DNA of 28,960 nucleotides from the IMG/VR virus record IMGVR_UViG_3300004369_000103, positions 1-28,960 of that record, one strand, 5' to 3'. This document shows, one piece after another, positions 7,228 through 13,335 of this stretch (position 1 is the stretch's first letter; every line of letters starts with the position of its first letter). The notes under the pieces were generated by a model, which was not told the origin of the DNA, searched no databases, and saw only the letters and a program-made list of their open reading frames with translations. The position numbers and the translations under genes were made by a program. The DNA comes from a virus.

Positions 7228-7765
7228 GGTTGCTCATTTTGAGGAGGTCGTCGATGGCGACCTGTTGCTGGAAGTGGTTTGCGTATTTGAATCTGTGCGC
7301 GGCGCGTCGGTAGTCGAGGTACTCGGTCCATGCTCCTTTGAAGTTCTCCCCCCATGGCAGTATTAACTCATGGGTTTTCTCTACGGTGTTCCTCTTTGTT
7401 TTACTAGTGGTCCTTTTTGGCCTGGCAGGCGGGTCCTTTTGGTCGGTCTGTTGGTTCGTTGTGGTCTGGCTGTCGGACCATTTTGGTCTGTCTGCTGGGT
7501 CTAATGTGGACCGCATGCTTCGGCGACGTCCGTCGAAGTTGGTCCTCTCTATGTAGCCCAGTTCGGTCAGGTGCTTGATGGCTCTCTTGACGGTGGTCGG
7601 GCTGCATCCCAAAAAGGCGGCGATGGTCTCGTTGGCTTTGAAGTAGTCCGCTTCGCGGCTGGTGAACGAGTCCACCTCGGCCAGCAGAACCTTCTCGGTT
7701 GCTGTGAGGCGCTCGTCCAACCAGACCGCTGCGGGTATCCAAATCCCAGCAAATTTTCGGGTCAC
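7073..7765 (-). CDS. Winged-HTH replication protein (HTH_36/DnaD-like arrangement)
   Basis: The 230-residue protein starts with GTG at 7765 (GTGA overlap with the Cro-like gene stop). Residues 12-85 form a winged helix: LDERLTATEKVLLAEVDSF, then NETIAAFLGCSPTTVKRAIK as the recognition region, and LGYIERTNFDGRRR as the wing. This resembles the HTH_36 domain of phage replication initiators. A Gln/Thr/Lys-rich linker (about 95-130) precedes a helical C-terminal domain ending AIIRQTIAKGWKGLFP, as in DnaD or lambda O-like proteins. It probably binds the origin and recruits host helicase, since no phage helicase or polymerase was seen. The last 155 nt are shared with the next gene. Confidence 0.75.
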   Translation of the reverse strand: MTRKFAGIWIPAAVWLDERLTATEKVLLAEVDSFTSREADYFKANETIAAFLGCSPTTVKRAIKHLTELGYIERTNFDGRRRSMRSTLDPADRPKWSDSQTTTNQQTDQKDPPARPKRTTSKTKRNTVEKTHELILPWGENFKGAWTEYLDYRRAAHRFKYANHFQQQVAIDDLLKMSNHDEQTAIAIIRQTIAKGWKGLFPLDRTRATGGAAGPKDTDKYRAYVESGTL

Positions 7766-7986
7766 AGGATTTGCTGTTCGCGCCGCATGACGGCTTCGAC
7801 CACTTCGGCGTAGTCAATGTCGGCGAGTTCGGTCAATTCGGGCAGGTACTTCAGCATGTTCCGTGGGCAGGTCCCGACCCAATCTGTTACGGTGCTCGTG
7901 CTCACCCGTAGGTGGCGGGCAAGGTCTTGGTAGTTGCCGAAGTGCTGGTAGATGAATCCTTTGAGGGGGTTGGCTTGGGTCATCAT
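7762..7986 (-). CDS. Cro/C1-like helix-turn-helix protein (74 aa)
   Basis: Residues 18-40 (NYQDLARHLRVSTSTVTDW) have the spacing of a lambda-repressor-type helix-turn-helix. The rest is short and helical. The start is one of two tandem ATGs at 7986 and 7983; the first overlaps the upstream stop by ATGA. As the only compact regulator-like protein in the genome, it is a candidate for controlling the repeated promoters upstream, which is inference. No partner repressor or divergent operator was seen, so a temperate switch is not supported. Confidence 0.7.
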   Translation of the reverse strand: MMTQANPLKGFIYQHFGNYQDLARHLRVSTSTVTDWVGTCPRNMLKYLPELTELADIDYAEVVEAVMRREQQIL

Positions 7987-8387
7987 GCTTGTTGTTTTAG
8001 TTCGTGGACTAGTTCGTTGCGGGCTTCAATCAATCGGCGGCTGCGGTGCAGGAGGGTGTCCATGTCGTAGGCGGCTCCTGCCATCGATTGGCTTGCCACC
8101 TGGATTGCCCAGCTCGCTTCTATGTACGGCGTGCGGTCCTCGCGCGATTTGGTCGGTGCGGCGTTGCCGTAGCCAGGCTTGTCGAAACGGAAACGGTGCC
8201 CGTAGTCCGTTTTCTCGACCACCTCTACTTCGACCTCATCGCCCTCTTTCCAGCGGTCTGGGGTTCTTGCGTTGACGGTGCCCTTGCGACCGTCGGAGAG
8301 CTCAATGTTCAGCGTGTGCATCTGGTCACCGCGCTTCGTTTGCCAGCTCTCTTTGTAGCTGGCGCTTGTGATTGTGGCTGTTGCCAT
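7983..8387 (-). CDS. Putative OB-fold single-strand-binding-like protein
   Basis: The 134-residue product begins at the ATG at 8387, after an A/C-rich leader with no Shine-Dalgarno. Residues 1-70 contain alternating strands with a glycine turn and WKEGDEVEVEVVEKTDYG, which looks like a small OB-type barrel. The remainder is helical and ends LIEARNELVHELKQQA. Proteins of this shape often sit next to RecE-like nucleases and are thought to bind ssDNA. The gene is directly downstream of the RecE-like gene (11-nt gap). The assignment rests on architecture and context, with no diagnostic motif. Confidence 0.45.
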   Translation of the reverse strand: MATATITSASYKESWQTKRGDQMHTLNIELSDGRKGTVNARTPDRWKEGDEVEVEVVEKTDYGHRFRFDKPGYGNAAPTKSREDRTPYIEASWAIQVASQSMAGAAYDMDTLLHRSRRLIEARNELVHELKQQA

Positions 8388-8398
8388 GGGTTTGGGGT

Positions 8399-9127
8399 TT
8401 ATGCCCATCGGGGCAGGTTTAGTTCTTGGACTTCGTTGCTGTAGCTCTGGGGCCTTCCGTCCCATGCTTTCCATTCCCGCACCAAACGGTGGAGGTTGTC
8501 TTTGGCTCTTTCGAAGGCGTCGGTCGTCTGTCGAAAAACCGTGACGTTGTGTGGTGGGGTGGTCTCGACGGTGATGAAGTAGAATGCGTCGGCACTCCAA
8601 ATCTCGCGGTAGGCGGCGGCTTGCTCGTGATACATCAGGTTGAACGCCTGCCGTTGAAATTGGCCAGGGCTGGCGTCGGCTGTGGTTTTGAGGTCGGCAA
8701 TCCACCCAGGTCCTACGGCGTCGGCGATGCCTGTGTAGGGCACTCCTTCGATTGCTGTTTGGCGCTTCTGCTCCACCGCTATGGCTTCGGCGAGGAGTGG
8801 TCCCGCGGTAGGGTGCTCCTGGACGGCTCGTCGGCATGCGTCGACGATGCGGTGTTGCTCCTGGTTCAGAACGGTCTTGCCTGCGCTGGCAATGTTGAAG
8901 GTCTCCCAGGCGGCTTTGCCCGCTTTGGTCCTTCGGTCGATTTTGGGGATGACGCTGTATCGGTCATGCCACTCGTCGGGTTCGAGGATGGCGCAGTGGA
9001 CCGCGCTCCCGAGCTCCATTGCTGGCGTCGGCTCCACCTCTCGGTTCACGTACTGGATGTAGTGGTTCGGGCTTTTTGCAAACGCTTTCAGTGCGCTGGT
9101 GGACAGGTATTCTCGCTTGTGGTTCAT
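8399..9127 (-). CDS. RecE/exodeoxyribonuclease VIII-like PD-(D/E)XK nuclease
   Basis: The 242-residue protein starts at the ATG at 9127, overlapping the upstream stop by ATGA. It shows the PDDEXK-like exodeoxyribonuclease VIII pattern. YLSTSALKAFAKSP (7-20) and LGSAVHCAILEP (39-50) are in the N-terminal part. The catalytic strand is GIADAVGPGWIADLKTTADAS (131-151 region) with D136, D145 and K147, followed by FNLMYHEQAAAY (162-173) with the conserved Gln. Such enzymes degrade one strand from double-strand ends to start annealing-type recombination. The usual partner, a RecT-like annealase, was not found; the OB-like protein downstream may replace it. Confidence 0.85.
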   Translation of the reverse strand: MNHKREYLSTSALKAFAKSPNHYIQYVNREVEPTPAMELGSAVHCAILEPDEWHDRYSVIPKIDRRTKAGKAAWETFNIASAGKTVLNQEQHRIVDACRRAVQEHPTAGPLLAEAIAVEQKRQTAIEGVPYTGIADAVGPGWIADLKTTADASPGQFQRQAFNLMYHEQAAAYREIWSADAFYFITVETTPPHNVTVFRQTTDAFERAKDNLHRLVREWKAWDGRPQSYSNEVQELNLPRWA

Positions 9128-9387
9128 GTGAGCGTGATTTCGATTCGTCTGTCCTCGGGTCCTGGAATGGTTAGCGTGATGAATCCGTGCGCTGTTGAAA
9201 CGGTCAGGTCTTTGTCGAGGATGCCTGCGATTTGTGCCATCTTGCACGCCAGGCTGCTGTCGTAGCGCAGCATGTAGGAGGCGTGGTATTGGGCAATGGT
9301 CACGGTCGTGGCTTCGCGGATGACTCGGTGGAGTTCGTGCTCCTCGAGCTTGGCTTCAATTGCTGCCAGGGCTTGGGCGTTCTGCAT
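9124..9387 (-). CDS. Conserved hypothetical protein (87 aa)
   Basis: The product is an N-terminal helix (MQNAQALAAIEAKLEEHELH) followed by a strand-rich end (FITLTIPGPEDRRIEITLT). No family is recognised. The ATG at 9387 follows an A-rich stretch and is preferred over a TTG at 9435. It overlaps the preceding gene by 32 nt and is coupled to the RecE-like gene by ATGA, so it may be part of the same recombination unit. Confidence 0.6.
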   Translation of the reverse strand: MQNAQALAAIEAKLEEHELHRVIREATTVTIAQYHASYMLRYDSSLACKMAQIAGILDKDLTVSTAHGFITLTIPGPEDRRIEITLT

Positions 9388-9547
9388 CTTGTTGTAATTG
9401 GCGTAGGACTCTTTCGATTGCGAAGAGAAGGTCAACGAAGGCCATCTCTGTGTCTTGGCTCATCTGCCTGGTCTGGAACATCGCGTCTAGGTCGCGTGCC
9501 ATTTGGCCGAGCAGGGCGTCCAGGGCTTGTTTTGGGTTGTCGGGCAT
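9356..9547 (-). CDS. Small helical protein (63 aa), unknown
   Basis: The product is predicted to be almost entirely amphipathic helix (for example MAFVDLLFAIERVLRQLQQD), which suggests a coiled coil or a helical hairpin. It follows the preceding gene by 10 nt in the same transcript. No family is recognised. Confidence 0.6.
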   Translation of the reverse strand: MPDNPKQALDALLGQMARDLDAMFQTRQMSQDTEMAFVDLLFAIERVLRQLQQDAERPSPGSN

Positions 9548-9557
9548 GGTTGCTGGT

Positions 9558-9797
9558 TTAGGCTTGGAGGGTCGTGAGCGCTACGTAGAGCTTGCGGTCG
9601 CGGCGGTTGCGGAGTTCCTGGCGTTGTTCGGCTGTGAAAAATCCGCCGCGGATGCGGTGGCTTTCGTCCATCCAAGCGTTGCAGGCCTTGCGGGCCTCAT
9701 GTGCTTCTGGGCGGTTGACACCTTCGCCCGTCCATGAGTAGTAGCGGGCGAGCTCGTCCTTGAGGGCTTTTTCGTAGGGGGTGAGGGGAGTGGTCAT
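9558..9797 (-). CDS. Small charged protein (79 aa), unknown; first gene of cassette e
   Basis: The product begins MTTPLTPYEKALKDELARYY and is rich in Arg, Glu and Lys, with a central AHEARKACNAWMDESHRIRGG segment. No family is recognised. It is the first gene after the promoter at 9826-9856 and is preceded by an A-rich leader (GAAACAAACAAACAAAG). Because no strong terminator was seen below it, this promoter probably also drives the recombination, replication and packaging genes that follow. Confidence 0.65.
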   Translation of the reverse strand: MTTPLTPYEKALKDELARYYSWTGEGVNRPEAHEARKACNAWMDESHRIRGGFFTAEQRQELRNRRDRKLYVALTTLQA

Positions 9798-9825
9798 GGT
9801 CTCTTTGTTTGTTTGTTTCTTGGTA

Positions 9826-9856
9826 CTAATTTAAGGCGACTTCCCTTTGCACGCAA
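9826..9856 (-). promoter_or_regulatory. Promoter e (Bacteroidota-type, TTG-N20-TAAATTAG)
   Basis: Reading on the minus strand, TTG at 9856-9854 is followed after 20 nt by TAAATTAG at 9833-9826, close to the TTTG/TAnnTTTG consensus of Bacteroidota sigma factors. The leader contains GAAACAAACAAAC and the ATG is at 9797. It is one of five nearly identical modules. Confidence 0.8.
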
Positions 9857-9877
9857 GTGTTTTCCGAAGTTTTTTGC

Positions 9878-9906
9878 AAAAAAAACGCCCAGCATTTGGC
9901 CAGGCG
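9878..9906 (-). terminator. Rho-independent terminator after the 121-aa gene
   Basis: On the minus strand an 8-bp stem (CGCCTGGC with GCTGGGCG, two G-U pairs) closes a CAAAT loop and is followed by eight T. It lies between the stop at 9928 and promoter e, separating two transcription units. Confidence 0.85.
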
Positions 9907-9927
9907 TGTGGTGGGGGCGGCGGTTGC

Positions 9928-10293
9928 TCACATGAAGTTCAGGGCCTCGACCGCTTTGTAGTTTGAATGCCCAAGGGCGACGGTCATCTCGGCTACTTCT
10001 CTCATCTGTGCTCGCATGATGTCCTTCTCCAGGTACCAGGCTGCGAATCTGATTTGTTCTTCTTCGGCGTTGGCATCGTCTTTCCACATTGCGTGCTTGA
10101 CGTCGACCAGGCGGCGCTGGGCGTGCGCCCAATTTGTAACGAGGGCGTCGCGGTGTCGGTTGATGTCTTGGATGCTTGCGCTGTCGATGCAGCTTGTGAA
10201 CTCCTCCACGCGTGATTTGATGTATTCTCGAATCGGGGCGTGGGCGTTGGTTTGTCCCTCCTGGAGGGCGTCCATGATGCTGATTGGGTGCAT
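9928..10293 (-). CDS. Helical hypothetical protein (121 aa)
   Basis: The product is predicted mostly helical with alternating charge, for example QIRFAAWYLEKDIMRAQMRE. No zinc, catalytic or DNA-binding motif is visible. The ATG at 10293 follows the previous gene by 31 nt; Met7 is a possible later start. It is the second and last gene of cassette d and is closed by the terminator at 9878-9906. Its function is unknown; a role in host takeover is only suggested by its place in the early-type region. Confidence 0.6.
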   Translation of the reverse strand: MHPISIMDALQEGQTNAHAPIREYIKSRVEEFTSCIDSASIQDINRHRDALVTNWAHAQRRLVDVKHAMWKDDANAEEEQIRFAAWYLEKDIMRAQMREVAEMTVALGHSNYKAVEALNFM

Positions 10294-10324
10294 GGTTTGT
10301 GGGTTTTGGCCTGGCGGCGGGTTA

Positions 10325-10621
10325 TCACTTGATGGCTGTGCAGTTCAGGGTGACCTCCATGGCTGTGGCGGTCATCTCGATGAGGTGGGTCACCGCGTGG
10401 CGGGGCTGGATGTCTCCGTCGGCGTTCCAGAAGTCGGCGACCATGCAGAGGACTCGCTCGCTGTGCTTCTCGACCAGGCGGCGCTGCCAGGGTGCGAAGT
10501 CCGCGTTTGCCATGGCGAGGGTCCAGGCGTCCTGGATGTCGATGCTTGAGAAGCTGGGGTTGAGCGTGCGTGCTGCTTCGAGTGCTTCTTGGAAGGCGGG
10601 GGTGTTGCTGTTGAGGTTCAT
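10325..10621 (-). CDS. Hypothetical protein (98 aa); first gene of cassette d
   Basis: The protein begins MNLNSNTPAFQEALEAART and has a Trp- and Ala-rich middle (for example DIQDAWTLAMANADFAPWQ). It looks like a small soluble helical protein. No family is recognised. It is the first gene after promoter d, with the leader GAAACAAACAAACAAAC just before the ATG. Confidence 0.6.
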   Translation of the reverse strand: MNLNSNTPAFQEALEAARTLNPSFSSIDIQDAWTLAMANADFAPWQRRLVEKHSERVLCMVADFWNADGDIQPRHAVTHLIEMTATAMEVTLNCTAIK

Positions 10622-10649
10622 GGTGTGTTTGTTTGTTTGTTTCTTGGTA

Positions 10650-10680
10650 CTAATTTAAGGCATCTTCTCCTTGTACGCAA
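10650..10680 (-). promoter_or_regulatory. Promoter d (TTG-N20-TAAATTAG)
   Basis: On the minus strand, TTG at 10680-10678 and TAAATTAG at 10657-10650 are separated by 20 nt. The leader repeats the GAAACAAACAAAC motif. The ATG is at 10621. Confidence 0.8.
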
Positions 10681-10738
10681 GTGTTTTCCCTATTTTTTTC
10701 GTGTTTTTTTTTTGCGGTTTTGGCCAGGCGGCAGGCCC

Positions 10739-11227
10739 TCAAAAGTCGAGGGTCATCTGCGTGCCTGGTTGGTTGCTGCGGGTTGGCTCTGGGCGGTTGG
10801 GGGTGAGCTTGATGATGTAGTTGACTCGGCGGCGGCCCTGGAAGTTCTTTTTGTCTTTGCGGTCGATGCGGTAGCCGTTGTCGATGAGCTGTCCGTCCTT
10901 GACGCAGACCGCGTGGCGGTCGACCAGAATCATGTAGCGTCCTTGGGGGTGTGCGTCCACCCAGGCGGCGAGGGTTGGTCTCTTGCAGGTCTTGTGGTCG
11001 AAGCCGCTCTTGATGTCGCAGCTGTAGCCGTTGGCGTTCATGTTGTTTGGGTTGACCAGGGCGTAGGCTGGGGTGCCCTTGTAGGGTGCGTACTTGAGCT
11101 CTTTCTTGGCGAACTCCAGGCAGGTGGCGTAGGGCAGGTCGGTGGCGGCTTGGTAGGCGAGGACCGCGCAGTTTCCGATTCCGATGTTGCGTTCTGCGTC
11201 GTTGAGGATGAAGGCTGGGCTTGTCAT
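10739..11227 (-). CDS. Putative papain-like cysteine peptidase-fold protein
   Basis: The 162-residue protein has IGNCAVLAYQAATDLPY (residues 17-33), with Cys20 at the start of a helix. Further on GRYMILVDRHAVCVKDGQL (96-114) has His105 in a beta strand, followed by Asp111 and Asp116. A Cys at a helix start and a His in a later strand before an Asp or Asn is the arrangement of papain-like peptidases and related transglutaminase- or C39-type folds. Several phages carry such small proteins of unknown substrate. It is the only gene of cassette c, so it is expressed independently. A virion role is unlikely from context; attack on a host protein is inference. Catalysis is not proven. Confidence 0.5.
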   Translation of the reverse strand: MTSPAFILNDAERNIGIGNCAVLAYQAATDLPYATCLEFAKKELKYAPYKGTPAYALVNPNNMNANGYSCDIKSGFDHKTCKRPTLAAWVDAHPQGRYMILVDRHAVCVKDGQLIDNGYRIDRKDKKNFQGRRRVNYIIKLTPNRPEPTRSNQPGTQMTLDF

Positions 11228-11254
11228 GGTTTCCTTGTTTGTTTGTTTCTACTG

Positions 11255-11285
11255 CTAATTTAAGCAGGTAAACCCAAACACGCAA
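11255..11285 (-). promoter_or_regulatory. Promoter c (TTG-N20-TAAATTAG)
   Basis: On the minus strand, TTG at 11285-11283 and TAAATTAG at 11262-11255 are separated by 20 nt. A GAAACAAACAAAC leader follows and the ATG is at 11227. Confidence 0.8.
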
Positions 11286-11307
11286 GGGTTTTCCCAAAAA
11301 AATGACG

Positions 11308-11339
11308 AAAAAAGGGCGCCCGATTTTGGCCAGGCGCCC
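11308..11339 (-). terminator. Rho-independent terminator before promoter c
   Basis: On the minus strand GGGCGCC pairs perfectly with GGCGCCC across a 12-nt loop containing TGGCCAAAA, followed by six T. It ends the cassette that starts at 12424. Confidence 0.85.
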
Positions 11340-11362
11340 GCAGTGGGAGGGGGTCTCCCGTG

Positions 11363-11665
11363 TCACTCCTCGATTGGTCGGAGCGACTGGAGTTGTTTTC
11401 GCATCTCTGGTGTTTGGTGGAGCCATTGCGCGAGCAGGTCGTTGAGTGCTGCACCGTGATGGTCCACGTGTTGCTGGATGCGGTCGCGCTTGTCGGCTGC
11501 GTATCCTGCGTTGATGACGGCGTCCAGGCAGTAGCTGGTTCCTAGGGTGTAGGCGGCGTCGACCAAATTGCCGAGCTGGGTGAGGTCCATCGTGAACGTC
11601 GCCGCGGTGGGGTCTGGCTTGGGGCTTTGGTCGGTCAGCCCAAGTTCGAAGGCGTCTTTACTCAT
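11363..11665 (-). CDS. Hypothetical protein (100 aa)
   Basis: The N-terminus is polar and probably disordered (residues 1-25). The remainder is helical, with LTQLGNLVDAAYTLGTSY and DLLAQWLHQTPEMRKQLQSL. No family is recognised. The ATG at 11665 overlaps the end of the preceding gene by 8 nt. It is the last gene of cassette b, closed by the terminator at 11308-11339. Confidence 0.6.
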   Translation of the reverse strand: MSKDAFELGLTDQSPKPDPTAATFTMDLTQLGNLVDAAYTLGTSYCLDAVINAGYAADKRDRIQQHVDHHGAALNDLLAQWLHQTPEMRKQLQSLRPIEE

Positions 11666-11876
11666 GTTTGTAGAATGTGATGTTGAACGTGTCGGTCTCT
11701 CGGTTGGGGATGCAGTGGCACCATGTTCGAATGAATCCGCGGTGCGTTCGCAGGTGCTCCTCGAGCCAGTGCAGGGTCAGGGGTTCCTCGCTGGGCACTA
11801 GCTTGGATTGGGCTGCGTAAATCAGGAACGCCGAGCTCAACAGCGGCTCGCTTTCTCTTTGGTGGTAGATTTTCAT
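11658..11876 (-). CDS. Hypothetical protein (72 aa)
   Basis: The product is a small mixed alpha/beta protein, with LHWLEEHLRTHRGFIRTWCH in the middle and a strand-like end (DTFNITFYK). The ATG overlaps the preceding stop by ATGA, so the two genes are translationally coupled. No family is recognised. Confidence 0.6.
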   Translation of the reverse strand: MKIYHQRESEPLLSSAFLIYAAQSKLVPSEEPLTLHWLEEHLRTHRGFIRTWCHCIPNRETDTFNITFYKHE

Positions 11877-12217
11877 GGTTCGATGAATCCTGGTTCGCGA
11901 AGTTTGAGGTCGTGGGTTTTGGCCACGCGGAGGGCTGTCTGGAGTCCGCTGTATTCGTAGGGCATGTCTTGCTCGTCGTAGAAAAGGACGACCACCTGTG
12001 CTCCTGTCCGTGGGCTTTCGAAGGTTTTGGGCTGAAGGTCTAGGCCTTCTCGGATGGCTTGGTAGGCGTAGGACGTCGCTTGGTCAATCAGGCAGGAGGC
12101 CGTTGTTGTTGAGCAGCGCAGTGTCGTGGCGCATGCGGCGAAGTTGCCGTATCGGCGGTAGGGGCGGTATCCCAGTTCTGTTGCGGCGCGGTGTCCGAGG
12201 TAGAGTTCGAAGTGCAT
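11873..12217 (-). CDS. Hypothetical protein (114 aa)
   Basis: The protein has an Arg/Tyr-rich start (GYRPYRRYGNFAACATTLRC), several Cys residues without a clear zinc spacing, and a central VVVLFYDEQDMPYEYSG strand. It may be a small alpha/beta domain. No family is recognised. It lies 27 nt after the 59-aa gene, and its leader repeats a GAAACAAGCACAC variant of the common leader motif. Confidence 0.6.
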   Translation of the reverse strand: MHFELYLGHRAATELGYRPYRRYGNFAACATTLRCSTTTASCLIDQATSYAYQAIREGLDLQPKTFESPRTGAQVVVLFYDEQDMPYEYSGLQTALRVAKTHDLKLREPGFIEP

Positions 12218-12244
12218 GGTTGTGTGTGCTTGTTTCGTTTTGTT

Positions 12245-12424
12245 TTAGGCCTCGCGACGGGCGAGTTCCTTGCGCATGCGCTCGAGGTCGATGTGCTTTC
12301 TCAGTTGTGCAGGCGTGCGGCAAACAGGGACCGCTTCGACCCATCCTTGTGCGTAGCTGATTTCCTCGCGGAGCGTCTCGGTTGACCAGGTTGCGAAGGG
12401 GCGGAAGGTTGAGGGGAGTTTCAT
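12245..12424 (-). CDS. Small protein (59 aa); first gene of cassette b
   Basis: The 59-residue frame begins MKLPSTFRPFATWSTETLRE and ends with a basic helix (LRKHIDLERMRKELARREA). It stops at a TAA at 12247-12245. It lies directly behind promoter b and its A-rich leader, which is good evidence that it is translated. The C-terminal helix could be a coiled coil or nucleic-acid-binding. No family is recognised. Confidence 0.65.
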   Translation of the reverse strand: MKLPSTFRPFATWSTETLREEISYAQGWVEAVPVCRTPAQLRKHIDLERMRKELARREA

Positions 12425-12455
12425 GGTGTTTTGTTTGTTTGTTTGTTTCTTTCCT

Positions 12456-12486
12456 CTAATTTAAGGCGTTTCCTGCTTCCACGCAA
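12456..12486 (-). promoter_or_regulatory. Promoter b (TTG-N20-TAAATTAG)
   Basis: On the minus strand, TTG at 12486-12484 and TAAATTAG at 12463-12456 are separated by 20 nt. Four copies of the AAAC unit form the leader before the ATG at 12424. Confidence 0.8.
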
Positions 12487-12497
12487 GCAAAATCCGC

Positions 12498-12526
12498 AAA
12501 AAGATTGACTTTTTTTTGGCCAGTCA
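12498..12526 (-). terminator. Weak terminator-like hairpin before promoter b
   Basis: On the minus strand TGACT pairs with AGTCA across a loop containing GGCCAAAA, followed by ATCTTTTT. The stem is only 5 bp, so termination may be partial. It overlaps the stop of the 123-aa gene and keeps the TGGCCAAA core of the other hairpins. Confidence 0.5.
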
Positions 12527-12895
12527 GCGGTTGCGGAGCAGGTGTGGGGTCCAGTCGTGGGCGATGTGGGACAGGTCTCTTTGGTTGAGGATGCGTGTGG
12601 TCACCTCGTCGCGGTCGTCGGGGTCATCTATCACCACCACCAGGTGGTTGCCGAAGCTGTGGACGCCGTGGACGTTGCTCAAGCTGCGCAGGACGTCTAC
12701 GGCTTTCTGAACGGTGCCGCAGTACTTGCTCATGAAGTCCTCGTAGGCTGTCTCGGCTTGGTGTCGTTTCTCTTGCAGCTCGGTCAACCATTCGGGCGAT
12801 TCTTGGTTGCGGGTGGCGTCTGTTGCCGAGTTGACCTTCTGGCGTGCTTCGTGCATCGCCTTGCGGAGCTTGGTCCATTCCTTGTACTTGCTCAT
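12524..12895 (-). CDS. Coiled-coil hypothetical protein (123 aa)
   Basis: Residues 1-60 are charged and heptad-like (KYKEWTKLRKAMHEARQKV, then LTELQEKRHQAETAYEDF), which predicts a coiled coil. The C-terminal half contains strands and an acidic stretch (VVVIDDPDDRDEVTTRIL). No family is recognised. The short gap to the preceding gene holds GAAACAAACA, so the leader motif is used inside a cassette as well as after promoters and probably serves translation initiation. Confidence 0.6.
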   Translation of the reverse strand: MSKYKEWTKLRKAMHEARQKVNSATDATRNQESPEWLTELQEKRHQAETAYEDFMSKYCGTVQKAVDVLRSLSNVHGVHSFGNHLVVVIDDPDDRDEVTTRILNQRDLSHIAHDWTPHLLRNR

Positions 12896-12913
12896 GGTGC
12901 TGCTGTTTGTTTC

Positions 12914-13162
12914 TTATTTGTTTCCCTTTGGAGTCCACCACATTCCTGCCATCTTGAGGGCCTTCTCCCGTGGAGCGTCCTTGGCTTGTTGTTTCGTGTT
13001 GCATTTGCCTTCGCTTACAACCTCGCCTTCCTCGTTCCAGATGGTGTAGTACCAGCGTCCGTAAATCTGGAGGGCCTGTGAGGTCAGCTTGATGTCACCG
13101 AGGGTGGTTTCGTAGGCGTAGGCTCCTGCTTCGGCGTGGGTGGTTTTTTGCTTGAGGTTCAT
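12914..13162 (-). CDS. Small protein (82 aa); first gene of cassette a
   Basis: The product begins MNLKQKTTHAEAGAYAYETT and has a strand-rich middle (LQIYGRWYYTIWNEEGEVV), then a Lys-rich helix and a C-terminal WWTPKGNK. It is a small basic protein with several aromatic residues, possibly nucleic-acid- or protein-binding. No family is recognised. It is the first gene after promoter a. Confidence 0.62.
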   Translation of the reverse strand: MNLKQKTTHAEAGAYAYETTLGDIKLTSQALQIYGRWYYTIWNEEGEVVSEGKCNTKQQAKDAPREKALKMAGMWWTPKGNK

Positions 13163-13189
13163 GGTGTTTTGTTTGTTTGTTTCTTTCCT

Positions 13190-13220
13190 CTAATTTAAGG
13201 AGTGTTCTCCTTTCACGCAA
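13190..13220 (-). promoter_or_regulatory. Promoter a (TTG-N20-TAAATTAG)
   Basis: On the minus strand, TTG at 13220-13218 and TAAATTAG at 13197-13190 are separated by 20 nt. A GAAACAAACAAAC leader follows and the ATG is at 13162. It lies just downstream of the late-operon terminator, so it is the first promoter of the accessory region. Confidence 0.82.
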
Positions 13221-13242
13221 GCGTTTTCCCTATTTTTTTCCG

Positions 13243-13274
13243 AAAAAAAAACCCCCAGCTTTTGGCCAGGGGTT
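13243..13274 (-). terminator. Strong terminator of the tail/lysis operon
   Basis: On the minus strand AACCCCTGGC pairs with GCTGGGGGTT (one extra G or two wobble pairs depending on register) around a CAAAA loop, followed by nine T. It closes the transcript that begins near 24619. Confidence 0.88.
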
Positions 13275-13285
13275 CCGTGGATGGT

Positions 13286-13300
13286 GAAACAAACAAACGG
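13286..13300 (-). promoter_or_regulatory. Anti-leader sequence in the 3' UTR of the tail/lysis transcript
   Basis: On the minus strand the 3' UTR between the holin candidate and the terminator reads CCGTTTGTTTGTTTC. This is the exact complement of the GAAACAAACAAAC leader of the accessory genes. It may be a base-pairing site or only an inverted copy of the leader motif; function is inference. Confidence 0.4.
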
Positions 13301-13335
13301 ACCACGAGCCCGAATGCGTATGCAAGATACGAAGG

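Noticed and set aside
7762-7986. Lysogeny repressor or Cro with a genetic switch
   Set aside because: The protein has an HTH, but no divergent promoter pair, partner repressor, integrase or excisionase is present, so a temperate lifestyle is not supported.
8426-9265. Plus-strand open frame (279 aa) opposite the RecE-like gene
   Set aside because: It has skewed Val/Gly/Cys-rich composition typical of an antisense shadow, with no promoter or leader.
10690-10738. Hairpin at the end of the peptidase-like gene as a terminator
   Set aside because: The GGCC stem is present, but the run of T is on the plus strand; on the minus strand the hairpin is followed by A-rich sequence, so it is not a canonical terminator for the minus-strand transcript.
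9803-13185. GTTTGTTTGTTT repeats as a CRISPR array
   Set aside because: The repeats are short, 400-1200 bp apart, and each lies in a gene leader; there are no regular spacers.
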